A DNA stretch of 64,000 nucleotides from Ictalurus punctatus (lineage: Eukaryota > Chordata > Actinopteri > Siluriformes > Ictaluridae). Numbering within the stretch: position 1 is the first letter of the stretch; every line of letters begins with the position of its first letter. Location of the stretch: assembly GCF_001660625.3 (NCBI RefSeq), contig NC_030428.2, positions 786,001 to 850,000 of the forward strand. The letters run 5' to 3'. The notes beneath the pieces are model-generated. The model was not told the origin of the DNA. It did no database searches and was given only the letters and a program-made list of their open reading frames with translations. This document shows positions 23,198-37,600 of the stretch, piece by piece. Position numbers and translations under genes: made by a program.

Positions 23198-23708
23198 GTA
23201 AGAGTGAAATGCACACACTTTCACTGATCTTTACCACCGAGTTATGCTTTTCCAGACTTCTTCTCCGCCGACCAATCAGTGTTCACCTGAAGGCCGGTTA
23301 ACGCACAGCGCTGTAGATAATCATGACCTGCATTTAGCTTCAACTTTCTTTATTATAAACTCCTTTGTCCAGACTGTTACAAAGCAGCGACACTGGAGAC
23401 TCCTTCCATGTTAATGGACTTTCTTTTTAATGTTTATGTGGCGTGTATAAAAGAGCTGTTACTATAGAAACGATAACACTACTGTCAGAGCTGCTGTTAC
23501 GGAGAACTAATCAACACCTTCTGACCCAATCACGATCCAGAACTCAGCAGCTTGAATTATTTTTGTATTATTTATTAAATATTTGTATATTATTATATAT
23601 TTGTATTATTCATGTAATTATTCTGTGCAGTAATTCAGGACCCCAGGCTAAATATGCTACAGTGGTGATTAAAAGCATAACGCATGTCATAAACGAGATT
23701 TCCTGCAG

Positions 23709-23830
23709 GTTCAACGTCCAGGACATGAATATCGTCCGCGGTGTGGTGAGCTGCTGTGTGATATCCGGGCTTCCAAACGTCACGACTACACCATCGCGTA
23801 CGATTACCTTCTCTAGACACAGAGCTTTTA
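23709..23830 (+). pseudogene. klhl10: KLHL10-like C-terminal exon, left copy
   Basis: After acceptor TCCTGCAG, NVQDMNIVRGVVSCCVISGL resembles the last kelch segment of KLHL10. The intervening kelch exons seen in the right copy (54541-55207) are missing here. The frame then runs on into non-homologous sequence. Confidence 0.65.
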
Positions 23831-23954
23831 AAACGCTATTAAACCACATCCCATTGGAGAACCTCCGTCTCCAGCTGTTTTATTCCGAACGAAGTCAACA
23901 TGATTTATTTATTTTTTTAAACATATCTGGCACATTTAGGCTGGCTTCAGACAT

Positions 23955-23956
23955 CA

Positions 23957-23999
<43 letters not shown>
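23955..23999. repeat. (CA)n microsatellite
   Basis: Uninterrupted CA dinucleotides, shorter in the right copy (55758-55780). Confidence 0.9.
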
Positions 24000-24001
<2 letters not shown>

Positions 24002-24254
24002 ATTTTTCTCACAGGCAGGAAGTTCTTTGGACTTGTTCACTCGTAGCAGGAGACGGACATCAATCCCAACGTCTCAATAAAATAAAAAATAAAAATGATT
24101 AAAGATGGTTTTGTGCACTGAAATAATCTAACGCTGAATATTTTCGGTTATTTCAGCAGGAGTGAAAACGGTTTCAGCGATACTAGACGTTCCTATATTT
24201 CTACCATAGCTAACGATAATCAGCACGTCAGTGTGAAAAAAGAATAACTTGAAC

Positions 24255-24257
<3 letters not shown>

Positions 24258-24307
<50 letters not shown>
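24258..24307. repeat. (AAT)n microsatellite
   Basis: About 16 AAT units at the point where left- and right-copy similarity stops. Confidence 0.9.
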
Positions 24308-24310
<3 letters not shown>

Positions 24311-24480
24311 TGTGATGCCGTTTTTTGCTCCTCCTCCAAATTTTTCTCAAATCTCACATAACACAGAACTCTGATACTCAAACTGTTCTCCCATAACGGA
24401 CTGGCGAATCTACAAGTAGCTGTGAGAGAGAGAGTCTCTGGGTTATAAATACAGCCAGAAATTCTATTCACACACACACA

Positions 24481-24535
<55 letters not shown>

Positions 24536-25596
24536 ATTAAACCAATTCCTCTCGGAGACGAAAACTACTCAGGATTTTGTCTTTTTTTCTAAAAATGAAA
24601 AATATCAGCGCATCTAAAGTGGACTTGCACTGTTTTTTTTAAACGTATTATTTGTATTTTGTAAACAAGAAAATAATGTGGCCTTCGTTCTCCATTCCGT
24701 ACACATGGAAAGATGTGACAGACGTTATTTTATTATTATTTTATTTTCCATTTTGTAGTAAAGCTCTTTGGTGTGAACTGGGAAATGTTCCTTTGTATAA
24801 ACTGTGCAGGTTTTTGTTTTTGCTGCAAAACAAGCTCAATCAATCAATTAATCAATCAATCAATCAATGTTCTAGTTTTGGTCTCTTACTTAACTACGTT
24901 ACTGTAGTTGCAGTTCACCTGGAAGACAGCAGTGGGCGCTGTCTGCTGTTTACCTGAATTGATGGAAAACAAGAACACGGCCACATCTTTTACATTCACA
25001 AGCTTCTGATTCTTCAGACAAAATAAAAAAGAAGACAATATGCAAGTTCTTAAAATGAGATTTTGAAAAATAAAAGTACAGCTGAAAAAGTTACTGAATT
25101 CTTTTTTTTGTGCGCAATATATTCAGTTGGTCCATGTTTTAGTGTATCCAAGGTCAAAAACACTTTTTAATTCTCTTATAATGTACATTACACAAATGGG
25201 AGGCAACAAAAGGCTGGAAAAGTAAAGTGCTACTGGAAAGAAACAGCTGGAGGTAAACTGGCGACAGGTCAGAAACGTGACTGAGTACAAAAAGAGCCTT
25301 TCATTGTCCCAGAACCAACATGTTTGCGACGTGTTGCGGCCATCAAACTCAAAGTGACCTTATTTTCCCCTTAAAATGGTCCATTTCCTCAGTTTAAACA
25401 TTTTAATATGTTTTCTATGTTCCGTTGTGAATAACATACGAGTTTATCTCTCTCAGTTCTCGCTGTCTCTCATTCTTTCTCTTTCCATCTTCTTCACTGT
25501 GATGAACTACAAGCATGTAGCACATTCCTTCAAAAATCTCTCTCTCTCTCTCACATACAAACAAGCTATGCACGCCCACACACCCACACACCCACA

Positions 25597-25634
<38 letters not shown>

Positions 25635-26391
25635 CATGCGGATACACATTCCTGTTACGCAGTGTTCATTCCTGTTATCAAATTGTTTTTCTCTAAAAAA
25701 GTTAATTCACTGTTTTTCTCAATTGTGTTATGTCCATCATTTATCCAGTTTCTTAATTAATTACATGATACATTTTTTTTTTAGAAAGTTGAGGTTTGTG
25801 TCTAAAATGAAAAAATGGCTTTGCATTAAAAAAAAAACACCTTGTGTGCATATATAGAGATTTTTTTCCCTCACAAATATCAATAATTTAAACTTGCAAC
25901 CAACCTTTTTTTTCTTTTAAAAGAAAAAAACACTTTTGTGAGAGGAAAACAAAGGAATTAGTTGACGTTGCTTTTAAACGTGCTTTTTAAAACACATGAT
26001 TTTTGGTAACAGGTCAGAGAAAAATGCATCCATCTCCCACTTTAACACCTTGTAAAAAACAAATGAAGTCCCCTTGAGATTTCCCAACATACATTTTGAA
26101 CAGTAAAATATGTGTGTTATATGTGTGTTATATGTGTGTTATATGTGTGTTACGGCCTATGTATGTATAAACACAGAGCTACAGCAAACAGATTATGGTG
26201 CATATATTTATTTATGACAAAATTGAATCAGATTTGCCAATATACATACTGTTAATAAAGACTATGAACACTACAAACGTTTATAAAATATGCTTCTAGG
26301 TGTTAACAGAGGCGGTTCCCACAGAGCAGGTTGTACCATGTGATCTGAAAAGTTAAAGTGAAAATTAAAGTTGTTCTCTTTGAATGGAAAC
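24308..26391. other. Intergenic region before gene B
   Basis: Holds (CA)n tracts at 24468-24533 and 25583-25637, a segment at 24310-24420 that recurs inverted at 56146-56240, and a short TGTGTGTTATA tandem at 26108-26153. No coding region with splice signals or recognisable protein was seen. The gene B promoter should lie in the last few hundred bases. Confidence 0.6.
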
Positions 26392-26449
26392 ATGGAGACT
26401 GATATGATGCGTTGTTTTTATCTGTTGTTGTTGATGGTCATCTGTGATG
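26392..26449 (+). CDS. Gene B exon 1, signal peptide
   Basis: ATG at 26392 gives METDMMRCFYLLLLMVICDG, a typical signal peptide core, and ends in phase 1 at donor GTAATA. An earlier ATG at 26384 meets a stop after seven codons, so 26392 is preferred. Phase 1 matches the Ig exon at 28704. Confidence 0.7.
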
Positions 26450-29400
26450 GTAATATACAGCATTATTCTGCTTGTTAGTGCACTGTGACTTCACTTTGAG
26501 TTATATGGAGCTAAAAGGACAGTATAGGATGTTATTTATGTGAGGAGGATAGGTTTCTCTACCCGTGCTTCAACTCTGGAAAAAGAAATGCAGAATTGAG
26601 GGACTATAAAACTATAAACTATAAAAAATAAAAATAAATAGTTTGTCTGTGAAACTGCCAGTCAACCAGAATTAATTTCTAATTGCTGAATCACTAAAAT
26701 CCAGCACAAGTGTGTATTGTGTCACTGGTTAAAAAACAAAAATAGAGGGTGTGATTCATGCGTAGACTGGTTTTTCCGGAGGAACAAGATAAAGTACAAG
26801 GCTCAAAACATTTCTAGAAGTCACAAAATGTATCTTAGATGTATCTAATTCACACTGAATTGAATGGTCATGCTTATTTGCATATTAAAATGTGTTTAAC
26901 ACGAAGGAGGAATTTCTGATAACAGAATGCAATAGAATAGAGTTTTGTTATGTATTTACAAAATTTTACAATTTCATTTAAGAATACAGAAAAAACCTGA
27001 AGCCATAGCAATGAGTCTGGAAATAGACATGAGGAGTAATGATTAAGCATGAAATTACTTTTCTCATTTTTATTACTGTAAATATCACCAAGTATCAGTT
27101 TACGGAAAAAGATGATCAGTGATTGGTTTTAAGAAAAAATGGTGATCAGTGATTGGTTTTAAGAAACCCTGGTGATCAGTGATTGGTTGTTGGCTTTTCA
27201 CACTGTTGGTGAGTAGAGTGAAACTGCTCTCTCAACTCATACATTTAACAGCTGTGATGTGAGCAATCTCTAACATCTGCTCAAGATCACTAGATTCGTC
27301 ACTATGATCCTGAGCCAATGGCAACACAGGGGCGGAGAAAGAACTAAAATCATAACAAATGCATGTGTCATAAATAAACAAAGTCAGCAAACAAAGGCAG
27401 TTGAGACCACCTTGTGGGTCTGAGGTTGTAGCTATGGGGAGGATGTCACCACGTTGACCTCCAGATGGAGCTCGGCTGGTGAGACCACCTCATAGGTCTC
27501 AGGTTGGAGCATTGGGGAGGGGGTCACCACATTCACCTCCAGATGAAGCTTGGCAGAGAAGACCATTTCTCGGGTCTCAGGCTGGAGCTTTGCGGCGGAG
27601 GTCACCCTATTTGCCTGCTCATAATAGGTGGTGATCGGAAGGGCAGGTTTATCTGTGTGCTCCAGTGTTTAGTGCGAGGGGAAATCATGACACAGTGGAG
27701 TTAATGCTCCAGGTCAGATAATCAGAGAGGTGTACTCCTAAGAACTTGAAGTTAGTCATGCATTCTCCATTTACGTAAATAGAGGTGTGTGCATGACTTT
27801 TTGTGGCCTGACGTAAATCCACAATAAGTTCCATTTTTGGGGGTATTGAGGGTCAGGTTGTTATTGGCATACCATTCCAGCAGGTGCTGGACCTTGTAGG
27901 CTGTTTCATTGAGCAATGATGATAAGGTCAACCACTGTGTTGTCATCTGCAAACTTGATTATGGTGTTATAACTGGGAGTAGAGGAGAGGGCTGGGTATA
28001 CAGCCCTGTGGAACACCAGTGCTCAGAGTGAGGGTAGAGGAAGTCATGTTGCCGAGCTTCACAGACTGTGGTCTGTCTGTGAGAATGTCCATTATCCAAT
28101 TGCAGAGGGAGGTACTGATGCCAAGGTGGGTGGGCTTATTTATCAGCTCAGCTGGAGTGACGGTGTTAAATGCTGAGCTGCAATTGATAAATAGCATCCT
28201 CACATAGGAATTGCTATTATCCAGGTGGGTCTGAGCTAATGTCACTCTGAACAATATAGAGGAGAGTAACACCACCACTCCTACCCAGAGAACACAACCA
28301 ATTTTACTGTCTTGAACTCCCAGCCACAGACAGCTTACTTACTTTTAAGAAGTCTCAATCAGGTTATTCCAGTCCATCTCAGGCCATCACAAACATTTAC
28401 CCATTCACAACTAGGGGAAATTTAGAGTAACCTATCTCTAAAGATAGGCCTTGCTGCAGAACTAAAAGTTCAGGGAGTGGAGCTGGACCTGATCTGACTC
28501 CTCCTATCAGCTTAACCCTAACCCTAACTCAGGTAAAATCAGGTCTGACTCCACCCCCTGAACTTTTGGTTCTGTAAGGAGGAGTACTGTACTTTCATTT
28601 ACCTAGTGGCATGTTTTTGTGAGGGTGAAGGAAACCGGCATTGCCTGGGAAGAACAAACAACATTAGGTCAACGTCTGTTAACTGTGTTTTTATTCACTT
28701 TAGGGTTCCATGTCCATGGTCCGTCTGATCCTCTCATTGTCCAGCTGGGAGGCTCAGTGATGCTGCCCTGCTTTGTAGACACTCCTCTACCAATGCAAGA
28801 ACTGGAAATAGAGTGGAAAAGAAATGACTCTGAAACTCTAGTGCACTTGTGGCAGGACGGAGAGAGTCATCCGGAGTCTCAGAACCCGAGTTATCGTGAA
28901 AGAGCTCATTTCTTCATTGAGGAGATCGCTCTGGGAAACTTCTCTCTCTTCCTTATGAACGTGACCCGGGAAGACGCAGGAGTTTATAAGTGTGCTGTCT
29001 ACACAAACCATGACTCCTATGAAACTCTGATTGAAATAAAGGAGATTGGTGGGTAAATTCTTTCACTTAATTCACATGATGTTCTGTAAAATAAATACTT
29101 GATTTAAAAAGGAGGTCAATTCTGTTTATGTAATTCTCTTTCAGAGCGTTTGATCGTGTCTGGAGCCCACGTCATATCTGCATATGCGGGTGAAGATATC
29201 ACTCTTAATTGCTCTGTAGACTCACATATCCCAGCGGAAAATATAGAACAGGTCTCATGGATGAAAATGGATGGAGAGATCTTAGTGCTGCTCTATGAAC
29301 ATGGTGAGGTCCAGACAGACTCGTCTCATGAGAGATACATGGACAGAGTAGAATTGTTCAGTGCTGAAGAAAGAAACAAAGGAAACTTCTCATTGAGACT

Positions 29401-32400
29401 GAAGGATGTCCGAACTGACGATAAAGGGCTGTATACATGTTCAGCATTCTCTGGGGCATTCTCAGATAACACAACTATGGAAGTGCAGCAGCTGGGTAAG
29501 TCACTGTTTTAATGTACAAATCATGTAAAGATGTACCAGAGCTGAGTGCTAAAATACGTTGGAAGTGGATTATCATGACTGAAATCATGTGCACTCTCTC
29601 TGGGTCATGTAATGGAGACAAGTGTAGAGTAAAGTTGAATGAAAACGGAGTAGAATAGACAGACAGAACAAGAACTACGAACACGTGTCAGGACTAAGGA
29701 ACATAACCATAAGATGACAACATAAACAATCACAAGACAATGTGCGCTGTGGAAAACGTGACTATATACACACACAAGTGCTAATTAACCAAAACATGAA
29801 AATAGGTGCAAACAATCATGTGGTGGGATCGTGTGCGGTGCAGTGGCTGATGGGAATCGTAGTCCAGTGCCTATTTCCGCATATCCATGACACTTTCTCC
29901 TGTCAGTCACAGTGACGCGGTCACGTAATGGAGGCTGACACGGAAGCAAGTGCAGGTATGGCAGTTTAATTAAACAAAGTCCAAAGGATTAGGCAGAAAT
30001 TAATAAACAAAGACAGGCAGAAGTCAGGGAGAGGTCAGGTGATCAGGCAAACAGGCAAAACTAGGCAGGGCAGAGAATTGAGGTCAACAGAGTAAACAAA
30101 GGTCGATGATCAGAAAGCAAACACGATATAAGGCTTGGACCTACGACAGAGACTAGGCAGCTGAACGTAATACTTCACAAAGTCATTGTGTAGAAGCAGT
30201 CTCTTTATACTGTGGAGTGAGTGTGTGAATTGGATGCAGGTGTGTGTGATTAGAATGAATATGAGTGTTCTGGGAATTGCAGTCCATGGCGGCTATGTTT
30301 GTAGGCCACAGTGCAGGATGGGAAATGTAGTCACTGGTTTGCTGTGATATAACAGATGCTAGCCAACTGTCAGCATCTGTGAGGTCATGCACTACCTATC
30401 CTCTATGTGTAAGCGCATTATTCTTGATGATATCAGTCCCTTAAAATGTCCGTTAATTGCTCCAAGATGAATGTAATGTGTATGTGTTGCGCAACGAGAC
30501 TGGGACTGGAAGTAAGTGCAGGATCAAAGTCTTTATTATCCACTAAAGTCAATATACAAGATACAGGAAATGGGGTCAAAACATAACCAGAATTGAGGCA
30601 TTAAACGTGAAACTAGAACTTGGCTTTTAAACACTCCCACGTAGCACAATTATACATTAATCTCGTGCAAACATTTACACATAGAACTAGAACCGAGGTG
30701 TGAAACAGGAAACCAGAGCAAGTCATCGAAACATTACCTCGTGGCACCATTGCACATGTAACTTCTTACATCTACACATTAACTAGACCCGAGGCGCAAA
30801 ACATGAAACCTGTAATACTGCGCGAAGTGTGCAGCATCGCGAGGGGTTTAAATAACTAATGACATTTACCTTAACTGCTAACAGCTGGTAACAATTGAAA
30901 ACACACCCTCGCACCTCCGCCAATAACTAAAACAGGGAGGGGACAGAACAGAAACCAAAACAAGTGCACATGTCCATTGTAAACAAAGTCCTGTCATCCA
31001 CACGCACTTAAAACATGTGCATGTGCGCTCTCCGGCTCTCCGTGCATGTCGTTGCCGCAGTGCCATCTGCCAGCGAGATCGTGACAGTAAGCGCATTATT
31101 CCTGCATGATATCAATCCCTTAAAATGTCCATTGATTGCTCTATGATGACAGTTATTTTAAATTTTTTTTAAAAAACATTTTAACTGTAATATGAAAATG
31201 TATTTATTAGGGAAGCAGGTCCACTAGTAAGTTGATGTGATGAACTATTTTATAATATCACCAGTTGTTCTTTATTTCCTCACAGATATTACAGTGTTAT
31301 AATGTTTTAATAACTCTGGTGTTTGTGCTACGCAGGTTTTTCCTCTATGCAGGTTGGAATTTTTGTTTTATGTGCACTGGGATTTGTAATTGGATCACTT
31401 ATCCTAGGATACTTCTCTTATACATCTTTTAATAATAATGGTAGGTCTGACCTTCATTTTATCACTTCGGAAGTTTGGTAAGGTTACATTTCGAAATAAT
31501 AAAGTAAACTTAATATAAAATGTTCTTTATTTTGCTTGTAGATGACAGCAGAAGAGCCCTAGCTATACAGTGGGGATACGTCCTTTGCCCTAATATTACT
31601 ATGGCCATTGTCTTCATCCTTTGGGGTGTTACTGACGGTAAGTATCACTTAGACAACAAGCGTTGCTTGTGGCTCAGATAAACTGTTCACAGGGCAAGTT
31701 CTCAGCTTGGTCAATGAATGCGACCTGCACCTCATCTTGCAAAAGATCTTTCATCTGTTCACCGCTAGTGAGGACAGAGTGGTTCTGTCCACAAAGTCGA
31801 CAGAGCCTTTTATTCTCTCTGCACAGGCCACAAAGCCCAGAGCATCAGGGAAAATGGCTGCCAAGAACTGGAGGAAGAAATGACAACCTCAACCAGCCCA
31901 GCACTGTGAGATGAGGTGTGAGTGGTCACAGACCTCTGACTGCGCCTTCACAGATGTGTAGTTCTTCAAGCATCTGGGAGAACCATGACCCTGTTGGTCT
32001 CTCAGAAGAGAGCATGATGGCTCACCCTCTCAAGCCTCTCCCATAGAGAAAAGATCATGTTGCTGGATGTGCCTGTGGTCCTCCAAAGGTCTTTTTAGAC
32101 CTCTAGTAGCCACAATGCATAGCACTTAAACTGTGCCTCCCTATGACACAAACAGCACCCTCCCAGACACCTTGGCAGATTTTTGTTCAGGCTATAGCCT
32201 GTCCACCGGCCTACCGGAGCCCAAAGAGACAGCCATCATTTCAGGCGTCACTCAGGGCCCAAACAAACCCTCAGAGCCTAGAGGTACATAGATTAAAAAG
32301 TCCTTCAACCCCATTGTGGCACAAAGAAGCCAGGCTGATAAGGCTGGTACCTCATGAGGTAAGCCATTTTGGCTTCTATTCTATGAGGCTCATTTTGAAG

Positions 32401-34539
32401 CAGGGAAGCAGCGGCTGGCCGACATAATTCAACTGCTCTGTGGCCGCCTGTGGACCCTCCCTACACGCAGAGATCTCCTAACTCAGACTCACTGGGAAAT
32501 ACTCCAGCCTCATCCAGAAGGTCTGGCACTCTGGGCCTGGTGTGTGAAAGGTTCAATCTGACCACAGCCTGGTTATGTGATAGTGTTATCATAACCGTTC
32601 AGAATGTGAGAGCATCAGTTATGAGATCAGACTACAAATGCAAATGGAACCTAGTTGAGGAGCGGTGCTCAGCCTCAGGCTCGGTTGCTTTTCAGTGTCC
32701 CGTTTCTACAGGAACTGCTAGATAAGGGCAAAGCCCTCTCCACCATTAAGGAATACCTGCCATGTAATTTTGGGGAACAGGATTGATGAAAGGGGTTCCT
32801 CGACTCCACTACAATCTAAAGTTTTCATTCCAAGGGACTTGGCTGTGGTGCTGGATGTATTATCAGAACCGCTGTTCGATCCTCTGGATCAGTTAGATCT
32901 TATAGCACTTTCTTTGAATATGGTGATGCTGCTGGAACTGGCTTCTGCAAAGTGCATTAGTGACATCCACGCTGATAACCATGGTGGTAAACCCATCATG
33001 TATGCAGTTTCTATGGGGCGAGGCTCAGGTTTTACTGGAACCTAATCCTACATTCATCCCCAGAATTATCAGCACATCACTGACATGTCAGGTGGCTGGC
33101 GTAATAGAATCTTGTTTCTGAGGGACAAAGTGATGATACCTCACTCACGCCCCCATAGAACTGTGGATATGGTTGTGACCTAAAGGCATTCAACCTGTTA
33201 CCCCTCGCCGGCAGATGGCACTGTGGCGCGGCTTCCAAATGGATACGTGACTTTGTTTTGGTTTGTTTTCTTTCTGCTTGAGTATTGGGTTATGTTTGAA
33301 GATGTCTTTGATTTGCCCCAGGTGTCCATGGTTTAGTTTTGATTGTGTTTGTCATTTAAACCCCTTGTGTGGCTGCACACATCACACAGTATTATTTGGT
33401 TCAAGTTAAGTTATGTCTAAAGAGTATGACGGTATGTGCTAACATTGTAGCATGCTAGCGGTCGTAGCTAGGTATCCCATGTTTGAGTATAGTCAGTATA
33501 GACCGTGCTCCCTGTGTTTGTTTGTTTGGTTGTTTATAAATAAAGACATTGCTCCTGCACCTACTTCCCGCCTCCAGTCCTGGTTTGTTACACAACCCCT
33601 TGTTGTCTCCCCCATCTCCACCAGTATTATGATAGAGAACACACCGCTGTACTGCCAAAGAGGAGACATGAAAGAAATTAATTCAGAGGTGCCATTAACA
33701 TCTTTAAAAAATAAAATGGTTAGCACGTTGACCTCACATCTCCACCAGGGTCGGGGGTTCGATTCCTGCCACAGCCCTGTGTCTGCGGAGTTTGCATGTT
33801 CTCCCTATGCTGTATCCCCAATACATTCTCTACATGTATTGTAGGCTGACTGGCCTGTCCAGTCATGTCTGTAGTGTATGAATGTGTGTGATTGTGCCCC
33901 ATGACCCCTGGGATAGGCTCCAGGTTCCCGTGACCCTGTAGGATAAGTGGTACAGAAAATGCATGGATGGAATAATTGACAGTAATAGTAATTCAATAAA
34001 GAGACACTATTGTGTCGTATTAAACTCAGTGGGGTGTTGGTTAATAAACAGTTTCTTTATTGGCTGTGATACATTCATTAATTCATTGATCTTTCCTCCA
34101 GGGTTTTTGACAGAAGCAGCAACTTGTTCAGCACTGAACGGTGTTCGGATCCTTTTTCTACTTTGGATTGCTCTCCACTTGAAAACATTTGAAGGTATGA
34201 ATTGATGATCTCATGGATAAGTGGTCTTATGAGAACTTCTCAGTTATTGGCATTATGTAAATATGTAGTTACAAATCTGAAAGAATAATCCATTTGCAGT
34301 TTAAATTCGCAGTAAACATGTTTTCGATATAATCCTTTAATAAATCATTTTTTAATCTAGTTTTCTTTATAGAAACTGTGTAATGTTACATAGCAGAGCA
34401 GGAAATAATGACTTTTTGAGTATCACTGCCATTACATTTAATTGTAAAGTGTTAGATTTGACACTTTGTTGGAGGCTGTTTAATGTGACACTGGATCAGC
34501 TGCAGGTGTGTATAAAGGTCTGCATGTCTGATAAAGTCA

Positions 34540-34623
<84 letters not shown>

Positions 34624-37600
34624 TAGGTATTTTACTTTCCATCCCTCACCTGTACCCATCCCAGAATGTCTTGCACAGTTTGAATTCCTGCTCCAGGTCC
34701 ATCTTTTGCTTACTGCTAGCTCTGGAAACACCTGCAGCAGGTCATCAGTGTTTAGGATTACTTTAGTTATCCAGTACCCAGTTTTGAAACTGGGAATGAG
34801 TTATAAATGGGGGATTTATGAAACACTGGCCTAATCAGTACGTACTGTGTCCTCATTATATTGCAGGTTATCCCCGCCAAATAATTAACCGCTTGGCAAT
34901 TCCACTACAATATGCAGTGATAAATTTTGTTGCTTATTCATGTGAGTATCAAACCATTACACCATTACCATCTGCAGGATCTTATTTCATTCTTGTATAA
35001 AGTAAAAAGTTAAGATTAAAATGATTTGAAAATCATGTGTTTCCACTGTCTTTGGAAAGATAAAAAATAATTAGTCTCAATTTTTTTTATTTCTAAGATG
35101 CAAATTAAAGTAATTGTGTCACGAAACGAGACTTGGTCCGGAAGTAAGCGCAGGAGTAAGGTCTTTATTTACACTCAAGTCAAGGTATTATGAGGCAGGA
35201 AACAAGGTCTAAACATAAACCAAGAGCTGAAACACAAAACATGAACTTAAACTGGGCATGGAAACGCTACCACTTTTAACTAACTGAAACTTCTATCATT
35301 TACCTAGAAATGAGGCATAAAACACAAAACAAGACTATGACATGAAACTCTCGTTTAACTATGGCCTGCAACTATCATTTAACAATGACACACATGGTTA
35401 ACTATGTCATGAAACTCTCGTCTTACGATGACATGAAACACTCATTTAACTCTGGCAGGAAACACTCGTTAAAATATGGCATGAACAAGGAACAAGTAAC
35501 TAGACAGAGCATGAAAACATTACCGCCTGGCACCATTACTCTTATCCGTCTTTACTCTGATACTGCCCGACGTGCGTAGCAAAGCGAGGGGTTTAAATAA
35601 GCAGTCACAATTACCTTAATTGCTGACAGCTGGTAACACTTCAAAGCACACCCTCACACCTCCGCCAATAACTGAACAGGGCGGGGACAGAACAAAAACC
35701 AAAATAAGTGCACATGTCCATTGTAACCAAAGTCTTACCGTACATACAGCTGACTGTGCACGTCGTTGCCGCAGAGCCATCTGCCGGCGAGATCGTGACA
35801 TATTGTCAAGAGGTAATTATCCGTATCAGCGCCTTGGTCTATTATCTTTTATCACATCTGGGGAAAATGATATTACTTTGGTTTAACCCATTGCTTGGGG
35901 TAGAGAAGTCATTTTAAATGCACAGGTCTGATTGTGCTCTATTAAAAAAGAACGAGACAGAGCTGTTTGAATGTGACTGCTGTTATATATGTGACTGGAT
36001 TATAATTGTTCCAGCTCTCCTCCAGTGCAGTTTGCTTCATCTGAGTAAAACTTTAACTTCATTATTAAGGCTTCTTGCTGCAGTTGATGTGATGACGTCT
36101 ACCGCAAAGTGTAATATTTAATTTTAATACATTATTTATTTCCTTTACAGGTTTTTACTTCTGCATTTCTCTAAGCAAAGCGTTGAATTTTTGAATTCAA
36201 AAATTGAATTCAAAGCGTTTCATATTTTTGTTTACAAAGCACTGTATGTATTTGTGTAATATATACTAACATTATTTTTTGCTTTTGTTATTGTCTAGCT
36301 CTTGTTGTGGATGTCTGGAATAGACTAGACACTGAAGGGAAAATTATTCTTCTGATATTTCTGCTACCGTGGCCACTTTGTACTCTTCTGTATATTCTAT
36401 ATGTTATCGCTATCGGTAGGTGTTTGAAGCATTTATTTTTTTTGATATTAAACATTTCTTAATGTGTGTGTGTGTGCGCGTGTGTGTGAGAGAGAGAGAG
36501 AGAGAGAGTGAGAGAAAGAGAGAGAGATAGAGAGAGAGAGATAGAGAGCAAGAGAGAGACAGAGGTAAATCACTGCTACATTATAGAATTGATGTACAGA
36601 TAGATTCCAGAAATGTTATTACATGTTTTAAACAATTTCACACAGACTTAATCAGTTACCTTTTTTTGTGGAAATTTACAGTACCCCTGCTCCTTACTCA
36701 AGAAACTTGCGCTTAAGTTCAAGATCAAAATCGAGGATAACTCAGACATGCCTCTGTGTATAATTCTGAAATAACTTCTAAAATAACATCCCTGCTGACA
36801 ACATCCTGTTTCAATTCAATTCAATTAAATTTTATTTGTATAGCACTTTTTACAATAGACATTGTCTCAAAGCAGCTTTACAGAAATATCAACATGGTAT
36901 ACAGATATTAAAGGTGTGAATTTATCCCAACTGAGCAAGCCACTGAGTGGCGACGGTGGTGAGGAAAAACTCCCTAAGATGTTTTAAGAGGAAGAAACCT
37001 TGAGAGGAACCCGACTCAGAAGGAACCCATCCTCATCTGGGTAACAACAGATAGTGTGAAAAAGTTCATTGTGGATTTATATGAAGTCTGTATGGTCTGT
37101 AAGAGATGTTTAACATCTCTGTGTATTTATTTCCTTTAAAAAACTTTAGATTTTTACATTAATTAACTGTTTAAATTTGTTAACCTGCAGCAAGTGATGA
37201 AATGAATATTTCATATTGATAAATCGTAGTTACACGGGTCCTTACACTGGAATGACAGCACTGGTGTATAACTGTAGTGTTACCTTTTGTTTCGGGTAGC
37301 TGTCATAATACCTGGAATATAAATACCATTCATGTGTTTTTATTTATTGTTCTTTTAAAAATGCCTTACAGACCTCTGAAATAACCTTTTAATGATATTC
37401 TATTTTCCAATACAGTGTGCCGTGGAAGGACTCTACAAAAACGAGCAAACCTAAGTTACTATTTTACAGAACTCAACAATAGTCTACGAATAGTGTTTAT
37501 TATATTGATATATGGAGTTTATCCTGGTAAGTACCGCTTTTTGCAGATAATGTTGTACTTCATTGACATGTATGTTTCATTAAATGTACTATTATATGTT

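Larger units (their letters stand above)
26450..28703 (+). other. Gene B intron 1, repeat-rich
   Basis: 26450-27100 shows nothing recognisable. It is followed by a 30 bp triplicated repeat (27113-27190), a repeat-protein relic (27405-27625), a reverse-transcriptase fragment (27690-28285) and a hairpin element (28457-28574). Confidence 0.55.

Noticed and set aside
23443..24102. 219-codon frame as a functional gene
   Set aside because: Only 23709-23830 resembles KLHL10; the rest is non-homologous and includes a (CA)n tract read as HTHTHT.
24220..24537. Cys/Val and Tyr repeat frames
   Set aside because: Translations of (CA)n and (AAT)n microsatellites.
31663..32725. Several 80-95 codon frames as host exons of gene B
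   Set aside because: They lie in a degraded DIRS-like fragment and lack phase-1 splice borders.
33715..33800. tRNA gene
   Set aside because: A and B boxes are present but the cloverleaf is not intact and a SINE body and tail follow.
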